From: Aequorivita sp.
GTDB lineage: Bacteria > Bacteroidota > Bacteroidia > Flavobacteriales > Flavobacteriaceae
Direction: 5' to 3'
Length of the DNA stretch: 41,653 nucleotides
Assembly: GCA_030690315.1 (NCBI GenBank)
Contig: JAUYGY010000041.1
Location: 1 to 41,653 of the forward strand
Shown in pieces: positions 16,859-23,850 of the stretch. Numbering within the stretch: position 1 is the stretch's first letter; each line of letters begins with the position of its first letter. Made by a program: the position numbers and the translations under genes. The notes under the pieces were generated by a model. The model did not search any database and had not been told where the DNA came from. It worked only from the letters and a program-made list of their open reading frames with translations.

Positions 16859-16978
16859 TAATACTTTGTTTAATAACATTAAAAGTTTTAGATTATACTT
16901 CTAATTGGGGAGTCATGGTTTTGCTAAAATGAAACAAAATAATGGAAAAAGCAAATTAAAGCCTAGGTCTTTTAAAAT

Positions 16979-17018
16979 AAAAAGAAATCCTCTACAAACG
17001 TGAGGATTTCTTTTTTTA
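16979..17018 (-). terminator. secA rho-independent terminator
   Basis: Stem AAAGAAATCCTC / GAGGATTTCTTT with a 9-nt loop and flanking A/T tracts lies about 60 nt downstream of the secA stop. Confidence 0.88.
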
Positions 17019-17032
17019 AAATATGTCAAATA

Positions 17033-17081
17033 TTGGCTCTTGGCTCTTGGCTCTTGGCTCCTGGCTCTTCAGTCTATTCAT
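17033..17081. repeat. Drifting 7-nt periodic array overlapping the secA stop
   Basis: TTGGCTC repeated four times, then CTGGCTC, TTCAGTC and TATTCAT, all in 7-nt register. The last units include the secA stop codon (17074-17076) and its last codons. Confidence 0.85.
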
Positions 17082-20000
17082 CAACCAAAACCCAATCGCC
17101 TTTATCCAATAAAGGAATTGCTTGTTTGAATTTCATCTCTTTATTTTCACCGCTCATCACGTGTTTTATGGTCACTTTATCATTACGGTTAATCTTTGGG
17201 CGTTCGCGAACAATGGTTTCCGTGATCTGCTGACGCTGCGGTTGTGTATTTCCGGCTGCACGCGATTGTGCAGCGCGCTCATCCATATTCGGGATTTCGT
17301 CTTTCTGTTCGCTTAGGTTTTCCTTTCTTTTTACTTCTCGTGCTTCCTGTATTTGCTGTTGGTTTTCCTGCGGAAGCTCTCCTTTGAAAAGGAATGAAAG
17401 AACATCTTTGTTCACTTTTTCAATCATCGCCTTAAAAAGTTCAAAAGCTTCAAATTTATAGATAAGCAAAGGATCCTTCTGCTCGTGAACGGCAAGTTGA
17501 ACAGATTGTTTCAGCTCGTCCATTTTGCGTAAATGTGTTTTCCAAGCATCATCAATAATGGCAAGCGTAATATTTTTTTCAAAATCGTTTACCAATTGTT
17601 TCCCTCCACTTTCGTAAGCTTTTTCAAGGTCTGTGGCTACGTTTAATGTTTTTATGCCATCGGTAAAAGGAACAAGAATTCGCTTGTATTTGTCTTTTTG
17701 GGTTTCGTAAACATTTTTGATTACGGGGAAAGCCATTTCGGCATTGCGTGCCATTTTATCCTGGTAGTGAAGGTATGCGGCTTTATAAACTTTTCCGGCA
17801 ATTTCCTTGCTGTCCATTTTTTCGAATTCCTTTTCGGAAATAGGGGCGCTCATGGAGAAGAAACGGATAAGTTCAAACTCAAAGTTTTTGTAATCCTGCG
17901 CCATTTTGTTGCTTTCGGCAATCACTTCGGCAGTGTCATAAATCATATTGGCAATATCCACACGAAGACGGTCGCCGAACAAAGCGTGGTAGCGGCGTTT
18001 GTAAACCACTTCACGTTGGGCGTTCATTACATCATCATATTCCAGCAATCGTTTACGGATTCCGAAGTTGTTTTCTTCCACTTTTTTCTGTGCGCGCTCT
18101 ATGGATTTTGAAATCATGGAATGCTGAATTACTTCGCCTTCCTTCAAGCCCATACGGTCCATCATTTTGGCAATTCGCTCACTTCCGAAAAGACGCATCA
18201 AGTTGTCTTCCAACGAAACATAAAACTGCGAGCTTCCCGGATCCCCTTGACGTCCGCTACGTCCACGTAACTGTCTGTCCACGCGTCGGCTATCGTGACG
18301 CTCGGTGCCTACAATTGCAAGTCCGCCGGCTTTTTTCACTTCGTCGCTCAATTTTATATCCGTACCTCGACCCGCCATGTTTGTGGCTATGGTTACGATT
18401 CCACTTTTTCCAGCTTCGGCAACAATATCTGCCTCACGTTTGTGGAGTTTTGCGTTCAACACGTTGTGGGGAATATTTCTAATACTCAACATTCTGCTCA
18501 GCAATTCTGAAATTTCTACGGAAGTAGTACCGATCAAAACAGGTCTTCCTGCTTGTGAAAGTGCAACTACTTCTTCACCAACTGCGTTGTATTTTTCTCT
18601 TTTTGTTTTATAGATTTTATCCTCGCGGTCGTGACGAGCAATGGGGCGGTTAGTTGGAATTTCAACCACATCCAGTTTGTAGATTTCCCAAAGTTCGCCT
18701 GCTTCCGTTACCGCAGTACCCGTCATCCCAGAAAGTTTATTATACATTCTGAAATAGTTTTGGAGTGTAATTGTAGCAAACGTTTGGGTCATGGCTTCAA
18801 TTTTCACGTCCTCTTTTGCTTCAATCGCTTGGTGAAGTCCGTCGCTATAACGGCGCCCGTCCATAATACGGCCGGTTTGCTCGTCAACGATCATTACTTT
18901 GTTTTCCATCACCACATATTGGTCGTCTTTTTCAAAAAGCGTGTAAGCTTTCAACAACTGGTTCATTGTGTGGATGCGTTCGCTTTTTACGGAGAATTCA
19001 CGGAAAAGCTCGTCTTTCTGTGCAACTTCTTCTTCTTTTGAAAGGCCCTTTTTTTCAATTTCAGCTATTTCGGTGCCAATTTCAGGCATTACGAAGAAAT
19101 CGGGATCGCCTTCGCCCGATAGATAATCAACACCTTTGTCGGTAAGTTCTATCTGGTTGTTTTTTTCGTCTATTACAAAATAAAGTTCGGCATCAACCTT
19201 TGGCATTTCACGATTGTTGTCGCTCATGTAATGGTTTTCCGTTTTTTGGAGAATTTGTTTCACCCCTTCTTCGGAAAGATATTTTATTAGGGCTTTGTTT
19301 TTGGGCAAGCCTCGATAAACACGAAGCAATTGGAAGCCACCTTCTTTAGTATCACCTTCTTTAATTAGTTTTTTGGCTTCAGCTAAAACCCCGGTTAAGT
19401 ATTTTTTCTGAACTTCAACGATGTCGTAAATTTTTGGTTTCAGTTCGTTGAATTCGTGGCGATCGCCTTCGGGCACGGGCCCAGAAATAATCAATGGCGT
19501 ACGCGCATCGTCAATCAAAACCGAATCCACCTCATCTACAATGGCGTAATGGTGCGGCCGTTGAACAAGATCATCAGGGGCGTGGGCCATATTATCACGC
19601 AGGTAGTCAAAACCGAATTCGTTGTTTGTTCCGTAGGTAATATCAGATAAATAAGCTTTTCTTCTCTCTGCAGAGTTTGGGCGGTGGTTGTCGATACAGT
19701 CCACGGTCATTCCGTGAAACTCAAACAATGGCGCCATCCAAGCGCTATCACGTTTTGCTAGATAATCGTTCACAGTTACAAGGTGAACGCCGTTTCCGGC
19801 AAGGGCGTTGAGGTACATTGGCAATGTTGCCACCAAGGTTTTCCCTTCCCCGGTATGCATTTCTGCTACTTTTCCTTCGTGGAGGGCAACCCCACCAATT
19901 AGCTGTACATCGTAATGTACCATATCCCATGTGATGGGTTTTCCGGCGGCATCCCACGAGTTTTGCCAAATGGCTTTGTCGTCTTCAAGAGTGACATAAT

Positions 20001-20433
20001 TTTTATGGGCAGAAATTTCGCGGTCGAATGGGTTTGCGGTAACGGTAAGGGTTTCATTGTTTTTGAAGCGTTTAGCAGTTTCTTTCATCACGGCAAAGGC
20101 TTCGGGAAGCAATTTGGTGAGGGTCGCTTTTTCAATTTCGTAGCGATCTTCTTTTAGTTTGTCTATTTGGTTGTAGTTGTCTTCTTTTTTGTTGATGTCT
20201 TCTTCGTTTTCCGATTGTTTTTCAAGGGCATCAATTTGGTCCTGCACCTCTTTTTGGGCAACCTTTATTTCTTTTCTGAAGAAATCTGACTTCGCCCGAA
20301 GCTCATCATTGGAGAGTTTTTCAATTGTTGCTTCGTGCTTTTTTACTTCGTTAACCAGTGGCTGTATTTCGCCAATATCTTTTTTTGATTTATCGCCTAC
20401 AAAAACTTTTAGTACTTTATTTAATATTCCCAT
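17074..20433 (-). CDS. secA: Protein translocase subunit SecA
   Basis: SecA is the cytosolic ATPase motor that drives proteins through SecYEG. The 1119-residue product has Walker A EMHTGEGKTLVATLP near residue 190, the DEAD-like VDEVDSVLIDDARTPLIISG, motif ATNMAGRGTDI and RQLRGRSGRQGDPGSS. It is about 200 residues longer than the E. coli protein. A coiled, Lys/Glu/Gln-rich insertion lies at residues 45-105, before the Walker A, as is usual in Bacteroidota. The C-terminus lacks the CxCxSG zinc-binding tail that interacts with SecB; instead it ends in a basic, Gln/Arg-rich linker and a conserved DKGDWVLVDE. Single gene with its own terminator. Confidence 0.98.
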   Translation of the reverse strand: MGILNKVLKVFVGDKSKKDIGEIQPLVNEVKKHEATIEKLSNDELRAKSDFFRKEIKVAQKEVQDQIDALEKQSENEEDINKKEDNYNQIDKLKEDRYEIEKATLTKLLPEAFAVMKETAKRFKNNETLTVTANPFDREISAHKNYVTLEDDKAIWQNSWDAAGKPITWDMVHYDVQLIGGVALHEGKVAEMHTGEGKTLVATLPMYLNALAGNGVHLVTVNDYLAKRDSAWMAPLFEFHGMTVDCIDNHRPNSAERRKAYLSDITYGTNNEFGFDYLRDNMAHAPDDLVQRPHHYAIVDEVDSVLIDDARTPLIISGPVPEGDRHEFNELKPKIYDIVEVQKKYLTGVLAEAKKLIKEGDTKEGGFQLLRVYRGLPKNKALIKYLSEEGVKQILQKTENHYMSDNNREMPKVDAELYFVIDEKNNQIELTDKGVDYLSGEGDPDFFVMPEIGTEIAEIEKKGLSKEEEVAQKDELFREFSVKSERIHTMNQLLKAYTLFEKDDQYVVMENKVMIVDEQTGRIMDGRRYSDGLHQAIEAKEDVKIEAMTQTFATITLQNYFRMYNKLSGMTGTAVTEAGELWEIYKLDVVEIPTNRPIARHDREDKIYKTKREKYNAVGEEVVALSQAGRPVLIGTTSVEISELLSRMLSIRNIPHNVLNAKLHKREADIVAEAGKSGIVTIATNMAGRGTDIKLSDEVKKAGGLAIVGTERHDSRRVDRQLRGRSGRQGDPGSSQFYVSLEDNLMRLFGSERIAKMMDRMGLKEGEVIQHSMISKSIERAQKKVEENNFGIRKRLLEYDDVMNAQREVVYKRRYHALFGDRLRVDIANMIYDTAEVIAESNKMAQDYKNFEFELIRFFSMSAPISEKEFEKMDSKEIAGKVYKAAYLHYQDKMARNAEMAFPVIKNVYETQKDKYKRILVPFTDGIKTLNVATDLEKAYESGGKQLVNDFEKNITLAIIDDAWKTHLRKMDELKQSVQLAVHEQKDPLLIYKFEAFELFKAMIEKVNKDVLSFLFKGELPQENQQQIQEAREVKRKENLSEQKDEIPNMDERAAQSRAAGNTQPQRQQITETIVRERPKINRNDKVTIKHVMSGENKEMKFKQAIPLLDKGDWVLVDE

Positions 20434-20534
20434 GATGTTAATTTATTTTGAAGTGTTGCGGGGCAGCACTGTTTTGTCAATTTTATTATGTTTCCAGAAT
20501 GCAATAACTACAATTCTGAAATACTAAATTTTTT

Positions 20535-20582
20535 GACCACGAATACACGAATAATTATATAAAAAATTCGTGTATTCGTGGT
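20535..20582. repeat. Palindromic element, copy 2 (17-bp perfect arms)
   Basis: The arms are identical to the element at 993-1041, ACCACGAATACACGAAT at 20536-20552 and its reverse complement at 20566-20582, around a different 13-nt A/T-only loop. It lies upstream of secA. Confidence 0.9.
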
Positions 20583-20610
20583 TTTTCTTTTTCAATTCTT
20601 TTTAAAATAA

Positions 20611-20636
20611 AAAAAGCCTCGTAAAAGAGACTTTTT
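20611..20636 (-). terminator. Terminator of the DUF2795 gene
   Basis: AAAAAGCCTC and GAGACTTTTT form a stem with one mismatch and a short loop, followed by T residues on the minus strand. It lies 35 nt after the DUF2795 stop. Confidence 0.75.
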
Positions 20637-20670
20637 ATATTATTTTTTAATGTTTCCCAAAATCTTGGGA

Positions 20671-20892
20671 TTAATATTCATCCTCGTTCCAAAGATAATC
20701 GTCGTCTGTGGGGTAGTCTGCCCAGATTTCATCGATAGAATCATAGGAGTCGCCTTCGTCTTCAATTGCCTGAAGGTTTTCCACTACTTCCAGTGGAGCA
20801 CCGGTCCTGATCGCGTAATCAATCAATTCGTCCTTGGAAGCGGGCCAGGGTGCATCGCTCAAATAGGATGCTAATTCTAATGTCCAGTACAT
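20671..20892 (-). CDS. DUF2795 family small protein
   Basis: The 73-residue acidic protein matches DUF2795: a short helical domain with YLSDAPWPASKDELIDYAIRTGAP at residues 10-33 and VVENLQAIEDEGDSYDSIDEIW at residues 36-57, followed by an Asp/Tyr-rich tail. Such proteins are cytosolic, and no biochemical role is established. The ATG at 20892 is the only reasonable start and has a strong TACTTTTG promoter element about 24 nt upstream. It is monocistronic, ending in its own hairpin terminator. Confidence 0.85.
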   Translation of the reverse strand: MYWTLELASYLSDAPWPASKDELIDYAIRTGAPLEVVENLQAIEDEGDSYDSIDEIWADYPTDDDYLWNEDEY

Positions 20893-20915
20893 AACACTTA
20901 GGGTTTAATTTTCTG

Positions 20916-20923
20916 CAAAAGTA
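20916..20923 (-). promoter_or_regulatory. -7 promoter element TACTTTTG for the DUF2795 gene
   Basis: Exact TAnnTTTG match on the minus strand. About 20 bp around it are identical to the promoter of the GT2 operon at 4728. Confidence 0.65.
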
Positions 20924-21074
20924 ATTTTTTAGATCAAAAAGTCAAGTAAAATCTAAATTATTTCTGCTATATTTTAAAGAACGTTTTTTGTCTATTGATA
21001 ATCAGTAAGTTACGAAGAGAATTCTTAATAGGTTATTTAGGAAAAAATGGAACTTTTTAACAAATTTTCGATTT

Positions 21075-21106
21075 TAATCCAATAATCCAATAATCCAACA
21101 ATCCAA
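21075..21106. repeat. 8-nt periodic array abutting a stop codon
   Basis: TAATCCAA three times, then CAATCCAA, in strict 8-nt register. The next base is the first of the stop codon of the cobalamin adenosyltransferase gene (21107). Confidence 0.85.
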
Positions 21107-21679
21107 TCACAGTTTTTTCGGAATCCACTGTGTTTCTTCCGCGTTTAGGTCTTTGGACAACTTTCGTGCCAGCACAAATAGGTAGTCAGATAGTCGGTTT
21201 AAATACATCAGTACCCTTTCGTCAATGGGTTCATTTTCATTTAAAAGCGTGGTTCGGCGTTCTGCGCGACGGCAGACGGTGCGCGCGATGTGACAATATG
21301 ACACGGTAGAATTTCCACCGGGTAAAATGAAATGTGTCATTGGTGGCAGGGAGTCGTTCATCATATCCATTTCCTTTTCCAAAAGTTCGATATCCTCTTC
21401 TTCAATTTTTGGAATGTTTAGGCGTTCCTTTCCACTTTTCAGTGTGGCTTTTGCAGGATCGGTTGCCAAGATTGCGCCAAGGGTAAACAATCTATCCTGA
21501 ATGTAAATTAATATTTCCTTGCTGTGCGGATCTATTTCTTGGGTGCGGATTAGCCCGAGATATGAATTTAGTTCGTCCACAGTGCCGTAACTTTCAATCC
21601 GTATATTGTGCTTTGGGACCCGTGTGCCCCCGAAAAGGGCAGTAGTACCTGTATCTCCGGTTTTGGTGTAAATTTTCAT
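21107..21679 (-). CDS. Cob(I)alamin adenosyltransferase, PduO type
   Basis: This enzyme transfers the adenosyl group of ATP to Co(I) cobalamin, making adenosylcobalamin for methylmalonyl-CoA mutase. The 190-residue product has the N-terminal ATP-binding motif KIYTKTGDTGTTALFGG (residues 2-18), SYGTVDELNSYLG, the central GGNSTVSYCHIARTVCRRAERR and NRLSDYLFVLAR near residue 160. All of these are diagnostic for the PduO/MMAB family. It works with MeaB, encoded 14 kb to the left. A TAAATTTG promoter element lies 40 nt upstream. Confidence 0.95.
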   Translation of the reverse strand: MKIYTKTGDTGTTALFGGTRVPKHNIRIESYGTVDELNSYLGLIRTQEIDPHSKEILIYIQDRLFTLGAILATDPAKATLKSGKERLNIPKIEEEDIELLEKEMDMMNDSLPPMTHFILPGGNSTVSYCHIARTVCRRAERRTTLLNENEPIDERVLMYLNRLSDYLFVLARKLSKDLNAEETQWIPKKL

Positions 21680-21719
21680 TTAGGTGTGTGGTTTTAGGAA
21701 TGGGGTATGAGGTTTAAGG

Positions 21720-21727
21720 CAAATTTA
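21720..21727 (-). promoter_or_regulatory. -7 promoter element TAAATTTG for the adenosyltransferase gene
   Basis: Exact TAnnTTTG match on the minus strand, 40 nt before the start codon. Confidence 0.55.
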
Positions 21728-21797
21728 CGAATAACTGTTTAAAATGCTTGAAAAGTCTTAAAGACACAACTTTTTTTTTACTGTCAGCTGCAACTGA

Positions 21798-21974
21798 TTA
21801 CTGCTCAACTTCTTTCTCCCGTTCCTTTTTTCGTTCGTAATAATGGCTTCGGAAATTTTTAGTTCTACGCTGGCGTTGATTGGTAACGTTGCGTTTGTTC
21901 CAAAAATAGAGAATGGCTAAAAGAAATATTCCGCCAAGAATTAAAATGATGGGGTTTGAAAAGTCAAGATCCAT
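21798..21974 (-). CDS. Small single-pass membrane protein (58 aa)
   Basis: A short frame starting with ATG at 21974 encodes 58 residues: a short N-terminus (MDLDFSNP), one hydrophobic helix (IILILGGIFLLAILYFW) and a strongly basic cytosolic tail with RQRRTKNFRSHYYERKKERE. The positive tail after the helix predicts an outside-in topology. The clean amphipathic design and the stop position make it likely to be real. It lies between the LolD-type gene and the adenosyltransferase on the same strand. I do not recognise a family. Confidence 0.65.
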   Translation of the reverse strand: MDLDFSNPIILILGGIFLLAILYFWNKRNVTNQRQRRTKNFRSHYYERKKEREKEVEQ

Positions 21975-21977
21975 TTG

Positions 21978-22060
21978 GATTTACGATTTACGATTGTCGA
22001 TTTACGATTGAGTCACGAATTTACAAATTAACGAATTCACAAACTCACGAATTCACCATT
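21978..22060. repeat. Mixed 7-nt then 8-nt array reaching into the lolD-like gene
   Basis: Five 7-nt units (GATTTAC, GATTGTC, GATTGAG) are followed by six 8-nt units (TCACGAAT, TTACAAAT, TAACGAAT, TCACAAAC, TCACGAAT, TCACCATT). The 8-nt section contains the stop codon (22045-22047) and the last codons of the ABC gene. Confidence 0.85.
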
Positions 22061-22740
22061 TCCTTTTTAGTATCGCTCTCAACCATTCCATCCCGAAGCC
22101 TGATAATACGGTGCGCATTTTCAGCAATTTCCTCTTCGTGGGTTACAAGAATAACGGTGTTTCCAGCTTTGTGTATGTCTCCGAAGAGTTTCATTATTTC
22201 TTCCGAAGTTTTGGAATCCAAGTTTCCCGTGGGCTCATCCGCCAAAATGATGGAAGGGTGATTCACTAAAGCCCTGCCAACGGCTACACGTTGTCGTTGC
22301 CCACCCGAAAGCTGGTTGGGTTTGTGGTCCATTCTGTCTGCCAAGCCAACGTCTGTCAATACTTGCTTTGCGCGTTCGGTGCGTTCGCTTTTTGAAGCGC
22401 CTGCGTAAATCATTGGCAATGCAACATTTTCAAGAGCAGTGGTGCGGGGTAGAAGGTTGAAGGTTTGGAAGACGAAGCCAATTTCTTTGTTTCTGATTTC
22501 GGCCAATTCATCATCGATCATATTGCTGACGTCTTTTCCGTTGAGTTCATAACTTCCAGATGTTGCTGTGTCCAAACAACCCAAAAGGTTCATCAAAGTA
22601 GATTTTCCGGAACCGGACGGGCCCATCAATGCAACGTACTCGCCACGTTCAATGTCCAGATCTATTCCTTTTAAAACTTTAACTATTTCATTCCCAAGTG
22701 GAAAATCGCGAGTGATATTTCTGATTTTTATTAAACTCAT
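22045..22740 (-). CDS. ABC transporter ATP-binding protein, LolD/MacB type
   Basis: The 231-residue ATPase has Walker [10 protein letters not shown] near residue 41, the MacB/LolD hallmark MNLLGCLD right after it, Q-loop [11 protein letters not shown], signature [15 protein letters not shown], Walker [14 protein letters not shown] and the H-loop VTHEEE. Such subunits power lipoprotein release or efflux of peptides and macrolides with a FtsX-like permease, which is not encoded next to it here. The frame is open to 22761, but the ATG at 22740 (MSLIKI) fits the family. Its last codons lie in a periodic repeat array, so the C-terminus may be recently altered. Confidence 0.92.
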   Translation of the reverse strand: MSLIKIRNITRDFPLGNEIVKVLKGIDLDIERGEYVALMGPSGSGKSTLMNLLGCLDTATSGSYELNGKDVSNMIDDELAEIRNKEIGFVFQTFNLLPRTTALENVALPMIYAGASKSERTERAKQVLTDVGLADRMDHKPNQLSGGQRQRVAVGRALVNHPSIILADEPTGNLDSKTSEEIMKLFGDIHKAGNTVILVTHEEEIAENAHRIIRLRDGMVESDTKKEMVNS

Positions 22741-22801
22741 AGTCCCCCTTTTATCCCCCAAAGGGAGAATTTGATTTGCGGATTAATTTTAGCATAGGAC
22801 G

Positions 22802-22809
22802 CAAAGATA
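22802..22809 (-). promoter_or_regulatory. -7 promoter element TATCTTTG for the lolD-like gene
   Basis: Exact TAnnTTTG match on the minus strand about 62 nt before the start. Confidence 0.5.
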
Positions 22810-22850
22810 GGGTAAGTGTTACAAAGAGTTTAAAACGAAGAAATGAATTA

Positions 22851-22878
22851 GCGAAAAGCGAAGAGCGAAGAGCGAAAA
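22851..22878. repeat. 7-nt periodic array
   Basis: Four units: GCGAAAA, GCGAAGA, GCGAAGA and GCGAAAA. Located 19 nt beyond the methyltransferase stop codon. Confidence 0.8.
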
Positions 22879-22897
22879 GTTTATTTTCTATCAACCA

Positions 22898-23674
22898 TCA
22901 ACCAATCCTTATAACAAAATGCTGTTTCGGTTGTTCGTTTCTGAAAAAAACCATTCCCCATTGGAAAGTGTCTATGCTAACAGTTACTTTTTCATTCGCA
23001 ATTATTTGCTGCCACGCCTCCGTCATATCCTTGCTCCAGTATATATCGTCAAAAATAATGATGGAATCGTTGTGGATATTTTTTAAAAGTGAATTGAAGT
23101 ACCCCAATGTCCGCTCGCCATTGTGGTCGCCGTCGATAAAGATTAGGTCGTATTTTTGGGATGTATTTTCTAAAAGGAAATCACTGAATATTTTTTGATG
23201 TATTTCAATATTGTGCAAATTGAATTTTTCAAAATAATCTTGCGCTTTTCTTAAAGTATTTGGGCAACCTTCCACGGTTTTTATGGAAGCAAATTCATTT
23301 GAAAGAGAAAGCGCAACCGTTCCCAAACCAAGCGAAGTGCCCAATTCCAGAGTGTTTTCACTTTTAAAATAGGAAGCCAATCGGAAGAGAAGTTTTTGTC
23401 GCTTCTTTTTCATTCCAGCGTTCTTGACTACTGCGGAAACTTTTCGGGCATTGCCTTTAAAAACCCGCGAACCTTGACCGAAATCCTTCATTTCAACCAT
23501 AGAAGGATCATTCTGCAAAGCTTTTCGGTGCGATTTCAGAATTTCGTATTCGGGATAATTTGTTGTATCGTTAAAGCATTTCGTTACCAAATCATACACA
23601 AAAGGTGAATGCGCGCCGTGCCTGTTTTTGGAAAGCCGAAGGAATTTTATGTAGCTTTTTGATTGGTGAATCAT
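22898..23674 (-). CDS. Class I SAM-dependent methyltransferase
   Basis: The 258-residue protein has a Rossmann SAM-binding core: LELGTSLGLGTVALSLS near residue 110 (motif I), KTVEGCPNTLRKA with the acidic ribose-binding residue, and KYDLIFIDGDHNGERTLGYF (motif post-II) similar to catechol O-methyltransferase-type enzymes. The N-terminal 90 residues are basic and helical, with HGAHSPFVYDL near residue 19. The substrate is unknown. It is flanked on both sides by 7-nt arrays. No clear operon partners. Confidence 0.85.
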   Translation of the reverse strand: MIHQSKSYIKFLRLSKNRHGAHSPFVYDLVTKCFNDTTNYPEYEILKSHRKALQNDPSMVEMKDFGQGSRVFKGNARKVSAVVKNAGMKKKRQKLLFRLASYFKSENTLELGTSLGLGTVALSLSNEFASIKTVEGCPNTLRKAQDYFEKFNLHNIEIHQKIFSDFLLENTSQKYDLIFIDGDHNGERTLGYFNSLLKNIHNDSIIIFDDIYWSKDMTEAWQQIIANEKVTVSIDTFQWGMVFFRNEQPKQHFVIRIG

Positions 23675-23714
23675 TCTTAATTTAAAAGCTTAAAGTTAAA
23701 AGTTTTAAGTAAAA

Positions 23715-23833
23715 GCGAAGAGCGAAGAGCGAAGAGCGACGAACGACGAGCGACGAATGATGAACGAAGAGCGACAACCGACAACCCACAACTGACAACC
23801 CACAACTGACAACAGACAACCTGCAACGTGAAA
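23715..23833. repeat. Longest drifting 7-nt array (17 units)
   Basis: Seventeen 7-nt units stay in perfect register while the word changes: GCGAAGA three times, GCGACGA, ACGACGA, ATGATGA, ACGAAGA, GCGACAA, CCGACAA, alternating CCCACAA and CTGACAA, CAGACAA, CCTGCAA and CGTGAAA. It ends 18 nt before the ABC-F stop codon. Confidence 0.92.
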
Positions 23834-23850
23834 CCTGTAGAGACCATCAA

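Noticed and set aside
17074..20433. Many plus-strand frames opposite secA
   Set aside because: All are shadows of a clearly conserved gene on the other strand.
23715..23833. CRISPR array
   Set aside because: Units are 7 nt with no spacers, and no cas genes are present.
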